Origin: Microbacterium sp. STN6
GTDB taxonomy: Bacteria > Actinomycetota > Actinomycetes > Actinomycetales > Microbacteriaceae
Assembly (NCBI RefSeq): GCF_026410545.1
Contig: NZ_JAPMIT010000001.1
Coordinates: forward strand, 992,001 to 1,056,000
Direction of reading: 5' to 3'
DNA length: 64,000 bases
Both the position numbers and the translations under genes were made by a program. This document shows, piece by piece, positions 52,042 through 59,958 of this stretch (position 1 is the first letter of the stretch; each line of letters starts with the position of its first letter). Below the pieces are notes generated by a model, which worked only from the letters and a program-made list of their open reading frames with translations, made no database searches and was not told where the DNA came from.

Positions 52042-52641
52042 GTGACCAGACTCGCGCTCGTTCGGCACGGCCAGACCGACTGGAATCTGGCTCGTCGCAT
52101 TCAGGGCACGAGCGACATTCCGCTCAATGAGACGGGACGCGCCCAGGCGCGGGCGGCGGGTCTGCTGCTGGCCCGCCGGCGCTGGGATTCGGTGTGGGCG
52201 AGCCCGTTGTCTCGTGCGTTCGAGACGGCCGGCATCATCGCCGCCGAGAACGGGCTCGGTGAGCCCGGCGTTCTCGAGGGCGTTGCCGAACGCGCCTACG
52301 GTAAGGCGGAGGGCCTGACGAGCGACGAGATTCTCGAACGCTTCCCCGAGGGCGCCGTGATCGAAGGTCAGGAGACGCGCGCCGAAGTGGTGGAGCGCGC
52401 GCTGCCCGCCCTCGTCGAGCTCGCCGAAGCGCATCCGGGTGAATCGCTCGTGGTGGTGAGCCACGGCGGCGTCATCGGGTCGCTCGTACGGCACGTCACC
52501 GAGCACGCGCTGCCGGGTCCTGGCCAGCTGATTGCGAACGGATCGGTGCACGACTTCCTGTACGAGCACGGCGTGATGCGGCTCGATCGGTTCAACCAGT
52601 CGCCGGACGACCACGACCTGATCACGGCAGCGGTGCAGTAG
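52042..52641 (+). CDS. Histidine phosphatase (phosphoglycerate-mutase-like) family protein
   Basis: The 199-aa product starts at GTG 52042 after AAGGAG. RHG motif: TRLALVRHGQTDWNLARRIQGTSDIPLNETGRAQA; the second Arg is in WASPLSRAFETAG, Glu in RAYGKAEGLTSDE, and the second His in LVVVSHGGVIGSLV. It is a cytosolic 2-His phosphatase, probably acting on a sugar phosphate or nucleotide; the substrate is unclear. It follows the sirtuin gene on the same strand. Confidence 0.93.
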   Translation: MTRLALVRHGQTDWNLARRIQGTSDIPLNETGRAQARAAGLLLARRRWDSVWASPLSRAFETAGIIAAENGLGEPGVLEGVAERAYGKAEGLTSDEILERFPEGAVIEGQETRAEVVERALPALVELAEAHPGESLVVVSHGGVIGSLVRHVTEHALPGPGQLIANGSVHDFLYEHGVMRLDRFNQSPDDHDLITAAVQ

Positions 52642-52662
52642 GGGCCTGCACGATGCGCCGGC

Positions 52663-53751
52663 TCAGCGCAGCCGGCGGCGGGTGCGCGCTGCGGTCGCCG
52701 TCAACACCGTAAGCAGGTGCTCGGCCGAGGCCTCCCAGGTGAACCGTTCCGCCTCGCGCAGCGACCGCGCTGAGCGCTCCGCCCACTCACCCGGCTGCTC
52801 GAGCGAGCGCACGGCGGCGGCGAACGAACCCGGGTCGTCTGGGTCGGCGAAGAGCGCGGCCGCTCCCCCGATCTCACGGAAGATCGGGATGTCGCTGACG
52901 ATGACCGGCGTGCCGAGCCGCATGGCCTCCACGAGCGGGATGCCGAAGCCCTCGTCCCGCGAGGCGCTCACGAGTGCCGTGGCCTCGCCGAGCACGCGCG
53001 CGTACTCCTCGTCGCTGGCGCCGTCGTGGAACACCAGCGTGGCGCCGTCGGCGGTGGCCTCGAGGCGGGCTCGCTCGGCATCCGTGACCCGGCTCATGAG
53101 GTGCAGTTCGTAGCCGGGCAGGGCGGATACGGCGGCGGCGAGCGTCTCCACATTCTTGTACGGCATGAACGAGCCCATGTACACGAGGCTGCGTCGTGCG
53201 GGTGCCGTGCGGGCTACCGGAGCCGGGCCGGGCAGCGCGTCTGCCGCGTTCGGCACCACGCTGACGGGCCGCCTGGTGAGGTGGTGCCGGGCGATCAGTT
53301 CTTTGGTCGTCTCGGAGACGGTGACGATCGCGTCCGCGCGGTTCAGCAGCATGCGCTGCGGCCACCACGACAGGTGGTAGAGCCGCCACAGCAGCCGGAT
53401 CGGCCACGGCAGGTCGCGCGGGGGCGTGCGGTGCTGGTAGTAGATGAGGTCGTGAACCGTGAGCACGAGTCGGTAGTTGCGACCCCACGAACCCATGGTC
53501 TGCATGGGCGAGAACACCACATCGGGGTGCAGCGCGTTGACCTGGTGCGCGACAAGCGGTTCGCGGATGCTGGTGGGCCCGCTCGCCAGCTGCCACGGCA
53601 GGTCGGGCAGCATCTCGAGCTGCCGGTGGTCGCTGATGAGCATGGTGAGCGGATGCCGCCGGCCCAGCGCCTCGACCAGTCCGGCGGTGTAGCGGCTGAT
53701 GCCGTCATGCCTGCCGATGCGCGTGTACCGGCAGTCGAAGACGATTCTCAC
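52663..53751 (-). CDS. GT4-family glycosyltransferase
   Basis: The 362-aa product has the GT-B form: GRHDGISRYTAGLVEAL near the N-terminus, LTVHDLIYYQHRTPPRDLPWP, the domain-linking KNVETLAAAVSALPGYELHLMSR, and the donor-site motif SASRDEGFGIPLVEAMRLGTPVIVSDIPIFREIGGAAALFADPDDPGSFAAAV (EGFG.P..EAM, GxP). It should transfer a sugar, probably mannose or galactose, onto a polysaccharide or glycolipid. Its start overlaps the stop of the upstream hydrolase gene by four bases (ATGA at 53748-53751). Confidence 0.9.
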   Translation of the reverse strand: MRIVFDCRYTRIGRHDGISRYTAGLVEALGRRHPLTMLISDHRQLEMLPDLPWQLASGPTSIREPLVAHQVNALHPDVVFSPMQTMGSWGRNYRLVLTVHDLIYYQHRTPPRDLPWPIRLLWRLYHLSWWPQRMLLNRADAIVTVSETTKELIARHHLTRRPVSVVPNAADALPGPAPVARTAPARRSLVYMGSFMPYKNVETLAAAVSALPGYELHLMSRVTDAERARLEATADGATLVFHDGASDEEYARVLGEATALVSASRDEGFGIPLVEAMRLGTPVIVSDIPIFREIGGAAALFADPDDPGSFAAAVRSLEQPGEWAERSARSLREAERFTWEASAEHLLTVLTATAARTRRRLR

Positions 53752-54827
53752 GAGGCCGAGCCCTGGTCGTCGGTCGGGTTCTGGTTCTGGTTCTCGGTCT
53801 CGTTCTGGTTCTCGTTCTGGTTCTGGTTATCGTTCTCAGCGAGGAACTCTCGCACGAACGCGGCGGCCTGCGCCGGAGCCTCGTAGTGGATCAGGTGGCC
53901 CACGGCGGGGATCACGCGCAGGGTCGCGTCGGGGAAGAGCGTCGCGAGCCGGCGCTGCGCTGACAGCGGCGTGATGTCGTCGCGCTCGGAGGCGACGAGC
54001 AGGGTCGGCGTCTCGATGCGCGCCGCAAACATGCTCACGTCGTTCTGCACGGAGGCGCGGAATGCCTCGAGCACCACGGTTCGGTCCCGGAAGGCGCTGA
54101 AGTAGAGGTCGTGCTGGCGATGGATCCAGCGACGCAGGCCCTTCTGGCGTGTCTTCGCCATGGCGATGCTCATGACGCGCACGATGAGCCGGTTGCGCAG
54201 CAGCGCGAAGCCGACGCGCTCGGGAAGGCGGGCGGCGAGCCAGTAGTAGAAGACGGCCAGACGCGTGAGAACGCCGCGCGGCCCGGAGAGGGCGGGCGAG
54301 CCGATGGGGTTGACGAGCACGACGCGCTCGGGATCCAGATGGTCCGTCGCCGCTCGCGCCGCTGGCGCCACTGGCGCCACTGGCGCTGCGGGCGAATCCG
54401 GCGCCGCTGGCGAATCCGGCGCCGCTGGCGAATCCTTCAGCGCGGCCCGTTCAGCCAGTGCCGCGGCAACGATGATCGAGCCGAACGAGTGGCCGAGCAC
54501 GACGAGCCTGCCCTCGCCGGCGACGTTCGTCGTGAAGGCGCGCAGCCAGCGGGCATAGCCGTCGATGTCGTGCGGGCCATGGGCGAGCGGGTCGGAGGCG
54601 CCGAACCCGGGCAGGTCGGGCGAGAGGAGGCGCATCCCGCCCAATTCTGCGACGATCGGCTCCAGGCCGTGGTGGTCTCCGCGGAAGCCGTGCACGAAGA
54701 CGATGGTCGTCTCGGCCGAGGCGTCGCCGTACTCCCAGTAGTGGGTTCGCGCGCCGTCGATCACGCGAGAGTGGGCCCGAACCGGGATGCGGTCGAGCTT
54801 CGTTGCGTATGGCGACGGCACGTTCAT
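53748..54827 (-). CDS. Alpha/beta-fold hydrolase with repeat-rich inserts
   Basis: The 359-aa product has TTIVFVHGFRGDHHGLEPIVAELGGMRLLSPDLPGFGASDPL (oxyanion HGF), VVLGHSFGSIIVAAALAE (GHSFGS nucleophile), DDITPLSAQRR and VGHLIHYEAPAQAAAFVREF (catalytic His). Two low-complexity parts stand out: an Ala/Pro/Ser/Asp insert of several repeated DSPAAP blocks just after the nucleophile domain, and a terminal Asn/Gln/Glu tail (ENDNQNQNENQNETENQNQN). Both are encoded by short tandem DNA repeats. It is coupled to the glycosyltransferase downstream, so it may process an envelope polymer or lipid; substrate unknown. Confidence 0.88.
   Translation of the reverse strand: MNVPSPYATKLDRIPVRAHSRVIDGARTHYWEYGDASAETTIVFVHGFRGDHHGLEPIVAELGGMRLLSPDLPGFGASDPLAHGPHDIDGYARWLRAFTTNVAGEGRLVVLGHSFGSIIVAAALAERAALKDSPAAPDSPAAPDSPAAPVAPVAPAARAATDHLDPERVVLVNPIGSPALSGPRGVLTRLAVFYYWLAARLPERVGFALLRNRLIVRVMSIAMAKTRQKGLRRWIHRQHDLYFSAFRDRTVVLEAFRASVQNDVSMFAARIETPTLLVASERDDITPLSAQRRLATLFPDATLRVIPAVGHLIHYEAPAQAAAFVREFLAENDNQNQNENQNETENQNQNPTDDQGSAS
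53773..53838. repeat. Hexanucleotide repeat encoding the hydrolase C-terminal tail
   Basis: About ten units based on GGTTCT (with variants GGTCTC, GGTTAT and CGTTCT). Coding strand (minus) gives an Asn/Gln/Glu-rich tail. Unit length is a multiple of three. Confidence 0.75.
54364..54435. repeat. 9- and 18-bp in-frame repeats inside the hydrolase gene
   Basis: GGCGCCACT repeats twice (54364, 54373). GGCGAATCCGGCGCCGCT repeats exactly at 54391 and 54409, with a further partial copy to 54435. They encode PVAP and DSPAAP blocks. Confidence 0.75.
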
Positions 54828-54860
54828 CGCCTCAAGTCTAGGCAGAGGCGGCGCTCGCTC

Positions 54861-54930
54861 CGTGCGAACGCCTGCGACCCCTTGCCAACCCGTGCGAACC
54901 CGTGCGAACCCGTGCGAACCCGTGCTGACC
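54861..54930. repeat. Tandem 10-bp repeats in the treS upstream region
   Basis: Seven 10-bp steps: three exact CGTGCGAACC at 54891-54920, with variants on either side (CGTGCGAACG, CCTGCGACCC, CTTGCCAACC, CGTGCTGACC). Period equals about one helical turn. The last variant unit contains the likely treS -35 element. Confidence 0.75.
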
Positions 54931-54951
54931 TGCGTGAAGCCTGCCTAGACT
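54924..54951 (+). promoter_or_regulatory. treS promoter
   Basis: GCTGAC (54924-54929) and TAGACT (54946-54951), spacer 16. TAGACT ends six bases before ATG 54958, so the transcript is probably leaderless. Confidence 0.6.
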
Positions 54952-54957
54952 CGAATC

Positions 54958-56664
54958 ATGTCGTTCACCGCACCCATTCAGCTGCCGGGCCTGACCCTCG
55001 ACCCGCTGTGGTATCGCCGGGCCGTGTTCTACGAGGTGATGGTGCGCTCGTTCGTCGACTCCAATGGCGACGGGGCCGGCGATCTGCAGGGACTCGTCTC
55101 GCGCCTCGACTACCTGCAGTGGCTCGGAATCGACGCGTTGTGGCTGCCGCCGTTCTTCAACTCGCCGCTTCGCGACGGCGGGTACGACGTCTCGGACTTC
55201 TACTCGATCCTGCCCGAGTTCGGCACGATCGACGAGTTCAAGGATCTGGTGACCAAGGCGCACGAGCGCAACATGCGCGTCATCATCGACCTTCCGCTGA
55301 ACCACACGAGCGACGCCCACGAGTGGTTCCAGGCATCGCGCAGCGACCCCGACGGCCCATTCGGCGACTTCTACGTGTGGAACGACACGGACGAGAAGTG
55401 GCCGGACATCCGCATCATCTTCACCGACACCGAGGATTCGAACTGGGCGTTCGACTCCGAGAGGCGCCAGTTCTACTTCCACCGCTTCTTCTCGCACCAG
55501 CCCGATCTGAACTTCGAGAACCCGGCCGTGCACGAGGCCGTGTTCGAGGTGATCCGCTACTGGCTCGACATGGGCGTCGACGGGTTCCGCCTCGACGCCA
55601 TCCCCTACCTCTACGAGTCTGACGAGGGCAACGGCGAGGGTGAGCCGCCGACGCACGAGTTCATCAAGACGCTGCGACGCATGGTCGACAGGGACTACCC
55701 GGGCCGTGTCATGATCGCCGAGGCGAACCAGTGGCCGCGCGAGGTGGCGGCCTTCTTCGGCACCGACGAGGAGCCGGAGTGCCACATGGCGTTCGACTTC
55801 CCCGTGATGCCGCGCATCTTCTACTCCCTGCGCAGCCAGCAGGCCGACGAGCTCGTGAACGTGCTCTCTGAGACCACCGACATTCCGGATGGCGCGGGCT
55901 GGGGCGTGTTCCTGCGCAACCACGACGAGCTCACCCTCGAGATGGTGAGCGAGGAGTACCGGCAGGCCATGTACGGCTGGTATGCCTACGACCCGCGGAT
56001 GCGCGCGAACATCGGCATTCGTCGGCGTCTGGCCCCGCTGCTCGACAATTCGCGCGCCGAACTCGAACTCGCGCACGCGCTGCTGTTCTCGCTGCCCGGC
56101 AGCCCGTTCCTGTACTACGGCGACGAGATCGGGATGGGCGACAACATCTGGCTGCCGGATCGCGACTCGTCCCGCACGCCCATGCAGTGGACCCCGGATC
56201 GCAACGCCGGCTTCTCCTCAGCCGACCCCGGCAAGCTGTTCCTGCCCGTCGTGCAGTCGCTCGTCTACCACTTCAACCAGGTGAACGTGGAGTCGCAGCT
56301 GGCGCAGTCCCGTTCGCTGCTGCACTGGGTGCGCAACGTCATTCACACGCGCAAGGCTCACCCGGCCTTCGGCCTCGGCGACCTCACGGTGCTGTCCGTC
56401 GACAACCCCTCCGTGCTCGCGTTCGTGCGGCACTACGAGGGCAGCGACAACCCCATGGGCGACTCGCGTGAGGATGTGCTGTGCGTGTTCAGCTTCGCGC
56501 ACAACCCGGTCTCAGCCACCATCGAGATCCCGGAGTACGCGGGCCTGAACACGTACGACCTTTTCGGTGGCGCACAGTTCCCTGGCATCGGGGACGACGG
56601 CCGCCTCACGCTCACCCTCGGCACGCAGAGCTTCTTCTGGCTGCACATCGCACCGGCACGGTGA
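54958..56664 (+). CDS. treS: Trehalose synthase (maltose alpha-D-glucosyltransferase)
   Basis: The 568-aa GH13 protein has VMVRSFVDSNGDGAGDLQGLVSRLDYLQWLGIDALWLPPFF at the N-terminus, then region II GVDGFRLDAIPYL (catalytic Asp), VMIAEANQWP (catalytic Glu) and FLRNHDELTLE (third acid). TreS interconverts maltose and trehalose. There is no fused maltokinase domain; in relatives a separate maltokinase (Pep2) and GlgE process the maltose toward glycogen. No such genes are in the window. It is monocistronic. With the nearby glgC/glgM pair it places trehalose/alpha-glucan metabolism at this end of the window. Confidence 0.95.
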   Translation: MSFTAPIQLPGLTLDPLWYRRAVFYEVMVRSFVDSNGDGAGDLQGLVSRLDYLQWLGIDALWLPPFFNSPLRDGGYDVSDFYSILPEFGTIDEFKDLVTKAHERNMRVIIDLPLNHTSDAHEWFQASRSDPDGPFGDFYVWNDTDEKWPDIRIIFTDTEDSNWAFDSERRQFYFHRFFSHQPDLNFENPAVHEAVFEVIRYWLDMGVDGFRLDAIPYLYESDEGNGEGEPPTHEFIKTLRRMVDRDYPGRVMIAEANQWPREVAAFFGTDEEPECHMAFDFPVMPRIFYSLRSQQADELVNVLSETTDIPDGAGWGVFLRNHDELTLEMVSEEYRQAMYGWYAYDPRMRANIGIRRRLAPLLDNSRAELELAHALLFSLPGSPFLYYGDEIGMGDNIWLPDRDSSRTPMQWTPDRNAGFSSADPGKLFLPVVQSLVYHFNQVNVESQLAQSRSLLHWVRNVIHTRKAHPAFGLGDLTVLSVDNPSVLAFVRHYEGSDNPMGDSREDVLCVFSFAHNPVSATIEIPEYAGLNTYDLFGGAQFPGIGDDGRLTLTLGTQSFFWLHIAPAR

Positions 56665-56738
56665 GCGCAAGGGGGCGTGAGTGGGACCGTGCGTGAGTGC
56701 CACGGCGCGTGAGGCCGGGCGATGTCGGAGGTCGCCTC

Positions 56739-56744
56739 TAGGCT
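56739..56744 (+). promoter_or_regulatory. Putative -10 box of the exonuclease gene
   Basis: TAGGCT ends six bases before ATG 56751; no ribosome site is present. Confidence 0.45.
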
Positions 56745-56750
56745 GGCCGC

Positions 56751-57437
56751 ATGGCTGGATGGCACGATGAACTGAGCGTTTTCGACCTCGAGACGACGGG
56801 AGTCGACGTCGAGACGGCGCGCATCGTCTCGGCGCACGTCGGGGTGCTCGACACCGACGGCGCAATCGTCGAGCGGCTCGACTGGATCGTCGACCCTGGT
56901 GTCGAGATTCCTGAGGCGGCGACCGCCGTGCACGGCATCACCACCGCACGTGCCAGGGCCGAGGGGCGAGAGGCGCGCGAGGCCGTGAGCGAGATCGTCG
57001 CCGCCCTGCGCACGCTGCTGAACCGCGGACTGCCCATCGTGGCGTACAACGCGCCGTACGACCTCACGCTGCTCAACCGTGAGGCCACGCGGTACGGCAT
57101 CACGCCCCTCGCGACGCCCGCCCCGGTGATCGACCCGCTCGTCATCGACCGCGCCGTCGACAAGTATCGGCGTGGCAAGCGCACGCTCGAGGTCACGTGC
57201 GGCCACTACGGGGTGAGCCTGGTGGGGGCGCACGACGCGGGCGCAGACGCCGTGGCCGCCGGCCGCGTCGCCCAGGCCATCGCGCGCGCCTACCCGGCCG
57301 AGCTCGGCATCGACGCCGCAGAGCTGCACCGGCTTCAGGTGCGCTGGTGCCTCGAGCAGGCCGCGGACTTCCAGGAGTACATGCGCCGGGTGAAGGACCC
57401 GCAGTTCACGACGTCGGGGCTGTGGCCGGAGCGCTGA
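56751..57437 (+). CDS. DnaQ-like 3'-5' exonuclease
   Basis: The 228-aa product has LSVFDLETTGVDVETARIV (ExoI DLE), PIVAYNAPYDLTLLNREA (ExoII) and a final HDAGADAVAAGRVAQAIAR (ExoIII HDAxxD). The usual proofreading-domain motifs are intact, so it should be an active DEDDh nuclease, acting in repair or as a free epsilon-like exonuclease. TAGGCT six nt before ATG suggests leaderless expression. A perfect hairpin follows, shared with rpmE2. Confidence 0.93.
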   Translation: MAGWHDELSVFDLETTGVDVETARIVSAHVGVLDTDGAIVERLDWIVDPGVEIPEAATAVHGITTARARAEGREAREAVSEIVAALRTLLNRGLPIVAYNAPYDLTLLNREATRYGITPLATPAPVIDPLVIDRAVDKYRRGKRTLEVTCGHYGVSLVGAHDAGADAVAAGRVAQAIARAYPAELGIDAAELHRLQVRWCLEQAADFQEYMRRVKDPQFTTSGLWPER

Positions 57438-57445
57438 GCGTACGC

Positions 57446-57479
57446 GAAAGGGCGCCCGGTCGAAACCGGGCGCCCTTTC
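57446..57479. terminator. Bidirectional terminator between exonuclease and rpmE2
   Basis: Perfect 15-bp stem GAAAGGGCGCCCGGT / ACCGGGCGCCCTTTC with CGAA loop, followed by CTCATG on the + strand. The stem ends in AAA and TTT, so each transcript gets a short T-run within the stem. Confidence 0.9.
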
Positions 57480-57503
57480 CTCATGAGGCGTTTGAGCTTT
57501 GGT

Positions 57504-57755
57504 CTACTTGCCGAAGCCCTTGAAGCGCTGGTTGAACTTCTCCACGCGACCGGCGGAGTCGAGGATGCGCTGCTTGCCCGTGTAGAACGGGTGCGACTCG
57601 GACGAGATCTCGACGTCGATGACGGGGTAGCTGTTGCCGTCCTCCCACTCGATCGTCTTGTCGCTCGACACGGTGGAGCGGGTCAGGAACGTCGCGCCCG
57701 ATGCGAGGTCGCGGAAGACCACGGGTGCGTAATCGGGGTGAATGTCAGACTTCAT
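57504..57755 (-). CDS. rpmE2: 50S ribosomal protein L31 type B
   Basis: The 83-aa product [29 protein letters not shown], ending [14 protein letters not shown], matches type B (zinc-free, C-) L31: it lacks the CxxC cysteines of type A. In many bacteria zinc-free L31 is induced by zinc shortage through Zur, so its presence here may reflect zinc-responsive control. No clear Zur box was seen. A TATTAT box at 57859-57864 (minus) may be its promoter, giving a leader of about 100 nt. Confidence 0.96.
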   Translation of the reverse strand: MKSDIHPDYAPVVFRDLASGATFLTRSTVSSDKTIEWEDGNSYPVIDVEISSESHPFYTGKQRILDSAGRVEKFNQRFKGFGK

Positions 57756-57858
57756 CAGGACTTCCTTGCGTCGTTGTGATCATTCGCCATCCCTCGGCGC
57801 GCTCAGGCGAACCGATGACGGGATGGGAAAGTGTGTGTGGCACCAAGGCCAGCTACCA

Positions 57859-57864
57859 ATAATA
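57859..57864 (-). promoter_or_regulatory. Putative -10 box of rpmE2
   Basis: TATTAT on the minus strand, about 105 bp upstream of ATG 57755, the only AT-rich hexamer in the intergenic region. Confidence 0.35.
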
Positions 57865-57913
57865 GCAGAGGGGCCGGGGTGCGCTGTGCGGCCGGAGTGT
57901 GCTGTGCGAGTTC

Positions 57914-58705
57914 CTACGCGCTCTGCGCGGCGCGGGCCGTGTAGCGGCCGTCGCGCTCGGTGAGCTCGATCTCGAGGCCGAACGTGCGCTGAAGGTTCTC
58001 GCCCGTGAGCGATTCGGCCAGGGGGCCCTCGCTCACCACGTTCCCATCGGCGAGCAGCAGCGCATGCGTGAAGCCACGGGGAATCTCCTCGACGTGGTGG
58101 GTGACCATGACGATGGCGGGCGACCGTGGGTCGCTGGCGTAGCCGCCGAGCAGTTGCAGCAGCTCTTCCCTCGAGCCGAGGTCGAGGCTGGCCGCGGGCT
58201 CGTCGAGAAGCAGGATCTCCGGGTCGGTCATGACCGAGCGCGCGATCTGCACGCGCTTCTGCTCGCCATCGCTCAGCGAGCCGAACTGCCGCTCGGCGAG
58301 GTGCTCGAGGCGCCACTCGGCGAGAACGCGCCGGGCACGACGCGTGTCGATCTCCTCGTACTCCTCGTTCCAGCGGCCGGTGACCGCGTACGCGGCGGTG
58401 AGCACCACGTCGAGCACACTCTCGCGCGGCGGCACGCGCCGGGCGAGAGCGCTCGAGGCGTAGCCGATGTGCGGCCGCAACTCGGCCAGGTCCGCCTGCC
58501 CGAGCGTGGCTTCCAACACCTCGACAGTGCCGCTCGTGGGGTGGCTCGTCGCCGAGGCGAGCTGCAGCAGCGTCGTCTTGCCTGCGCCGTTCGGCCCGAG
58601 GATGACCCAGCGCTGCTCCGGTTCGACGGCCCAGTCGAGCGAATCGAGAATGGTGTTCCCGTCGCGCACGACGGAGACTCCGGAGAGCTTGAGAACGCTG
58701 GCCAT
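57914..58705 (-). CDS. ABC transporter-like ATP-binding protein
   Basis: The 263-aa product starts at ATG 58705 (MASVLKLSGVSVVRDGNTILDSLDWAVEPEQ). It has Walker A LGPNGAGKTTLLQL, signature SLSDGEQKRVQIARSV, Walker B LLLDEPAASLDL and the H-loop VTHHVEEIP. The signature reads LSDGE rather than LSGGQ, as in the YlmA/ModF-like ABC group. No permease gene lies beside it, so it may be an ABC ATPase with a non-transport role or pair with a distant permease. TAGGCT at 58713-58718 (minus), seven nt before the start, suggests leaderless transcription. Confidence 0.88.
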   Translation of the reverse strand: MASVLKLSGVSVVRDGNTILDSLDWAVEPEQRWVILGPNGAGKTTLLQLASATSHPTSGTVEVLEATLGQADLAELRPHIGYASSALARRVPPRESVLDVVLTAAYAVTGRWNEEYEEIDTRRARRVLAEWRLEHLAERQFGSLSDGEQKRVQIARSVMTDPEILLLDEPAASLDLGSREELLQLLGGYASDPRSPAIVMVTHHVEEIPRGFTHALLLADGNVVSEGPLAESLTGENLQRTFGLEIELTERDGRYTARAAQSA

Positions 58706-58712
58706 GCGACTA

Positions 58713-58718
58713 AGCCTA
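58713..58718 (-). promoter_or_regulatory. Putative -10 box, leaderless ABC gene
   Basis: TAGGCT on the minus strand ends seven bases before ATG 58705. It lies within 5 bp of the stop of the upstream glycosyltransferase gene. Confidence 0.4.
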
Positions 58719-59912
58719 CCCGGCTGCCTGGCCCAGAACGCGCGCGTAGAGCTCCATGGTTCGGCCCGCGATGCGGTCCCAGCCGAACTCCTGCTCGGCG
58801 CGGCTCCGGCCGGCCGCGCCCATGGCGGCGGCCGCATCCGTGTCTGACACCACCTCGTTCAGGGCGTCGGCCAGGTCGCGCACGAATCGCTCAGGGTCCA
58901 CCGGCGTGCCGGTGCCGTCGTCGAGCTGTTCGATGGGCACGAGGCGGCCGGTCACGCCGTCGTCGACGACCTCCGGGATGCCGCCCGTCGCCGTTCCCAC
59001 GACGGGAAGCGCGCACGCCATGGCCTCGAGGTTGACGATGCCGAGCGGCTCGTAGACCGATGGGCAGACGAAGACGGTGGATGCGCTCAGCACGGCAGAC
59101 AGCTCGGCCTGCGTGAGCAGCCGGTCCAGCCAGACGACGCCCTCGCGCTCCTGCTGCAGCTCACGAACGAGGCCCGTGACCTCGTCCAGGATCTCCTGGG
59201 TGTCCGGCGCCCCCGCGCACAGCACGAGCTGCACGTCGTCTGGCAGGCTCCTGGCCGCGCGCAGCAGGTACGGCAGGCCCTTCTGCCGGGTGATGCGGCC
59301 CACGAAGACGACAGCGCGTCGATCCGGGTCGACGCCGAGTGAGCGGGCGAGATCGCGGTCGTCAGAGGGATGCCAACGGCCCAGGTCGATGCCGTTGTAG
59401 ACGGTGTGCACCTTCTCGGGGTCGAGCTCCGGGTAGCTGCGCAGGATGTCGCGGCGCATGCCGTCGCTCACGGCGACCACCGCATCCGCTGACTCGAACG
59501 CCTGGCGTTCGATCCAGCTCGAGACCCGGTAGCCGCCGCCGAGCTGTTCCGCCTTCCACGGCCGCAACGGCTCGAGGCTGTGCGCGGTCACCACGTGCGG
59601 GATCCCGTGCAGAAGCTTCGCGATGTGCCCGGCGCCGTTCGCGTACCAGGTGTGCGAGTGCACGAGGTCGGCGCCGTCGGTATCCCGCGCGATGACGAGG
59701 TCGACGCCGAGCGTGGCGATGGCCGCGTTCGAGCCGCGCAGCTCGACGGGAACGCCGTACGCCGTGGTGTCGGGCTCGGCCCGTTCCGCGCCGAAGCAGC
59801 GCACCCGCACCTCGATCTCGCCGCGCATGGCGTGCACGAGCTCGGCGACGTGGACGCCCGCTCCCCCATAGATCTCAGGCGGATACTCTCGGGTAAGCAG
59901 ATCGACTCGCAT
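58716..59912 (-). CDS. glgM: GT4 glycosyltransferase GlgM (alpha-maltose-1-phosphate synthase/glycogen synthase)
   Basis: The 398-aa product has LTREYPPEIYGGAGVHVAELVHAM (GT-B acceptor loop, typical of actinobacterial GlgA/GlgM) and VVFVGRITRQKGLPYLLRAAR. The donor-site motif is CPSVYEPLGIVNLEAMACALPVVGTATGGIPEVV (E..G....EAM). Length of about 400 aa fits GlgM, which makes maltose-1-phosphate from ADP-glucose and glucose-1-phosphate, rather than the ~480-aa classical bacterial GlgA. It is divergent from glgC, its supplier of ADP-glucose. A TAGCGT box seven nt upstream of ATG 59912 supports leaderless initiation. Confidence 0.88.
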   Translation of the reverse strand: MRVDLLTREYPPEIYGGAGVHVAELVHAMRGEIEVRVRCFGAERAEPDTTAYGVPVELRGSNAAIATLGVDLVIARDTDGADLVHSHTWYANGAGHIAKLLHGIPHVVTAHSLEPLRPWKAEQLGGGYRVSSWIERQAFESADAVVAVSDGMRRDILRSYPELDPEKVHTVYNGIDLGRWHPSDDRDLARSLGVDPDRRAVVFVGRITRQKGLPYLLRAARSLPDDVQLVLCAGAPDTQEILDEVTGLVRELQQEREGVVWLDRLLTQAELSAVLSASTVFVCPSVYEPLGIVNLEAMACALPVVGTATGGIPEVVDDGVTGRLVPIEQLDDGTGTPVDPERFVRDLADALNEVVSDTDAAAAMGAAGRSRAEQEFGWDRIAGRTMELYARVLGQAAG

Positions 59913-59958
59913 GACGTGAACGCTAGTACAGGCAAACGCTTCGCTCTACTGTGGAGGC
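59913..59958. promoter_or_regulatory. Divergent glgM/glgC promoter region
   Basis: Only 46 bp separate the two starts. TAGCGT (minus, 59920-59925) precedes glgM by seven bases; TACTGT (plus, 59947-59952) precedes glgC by six bases. Each promoter's -35 must lie in or beyond the other's -10, so the genes must be co-regulated. Confidence 0.55.
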
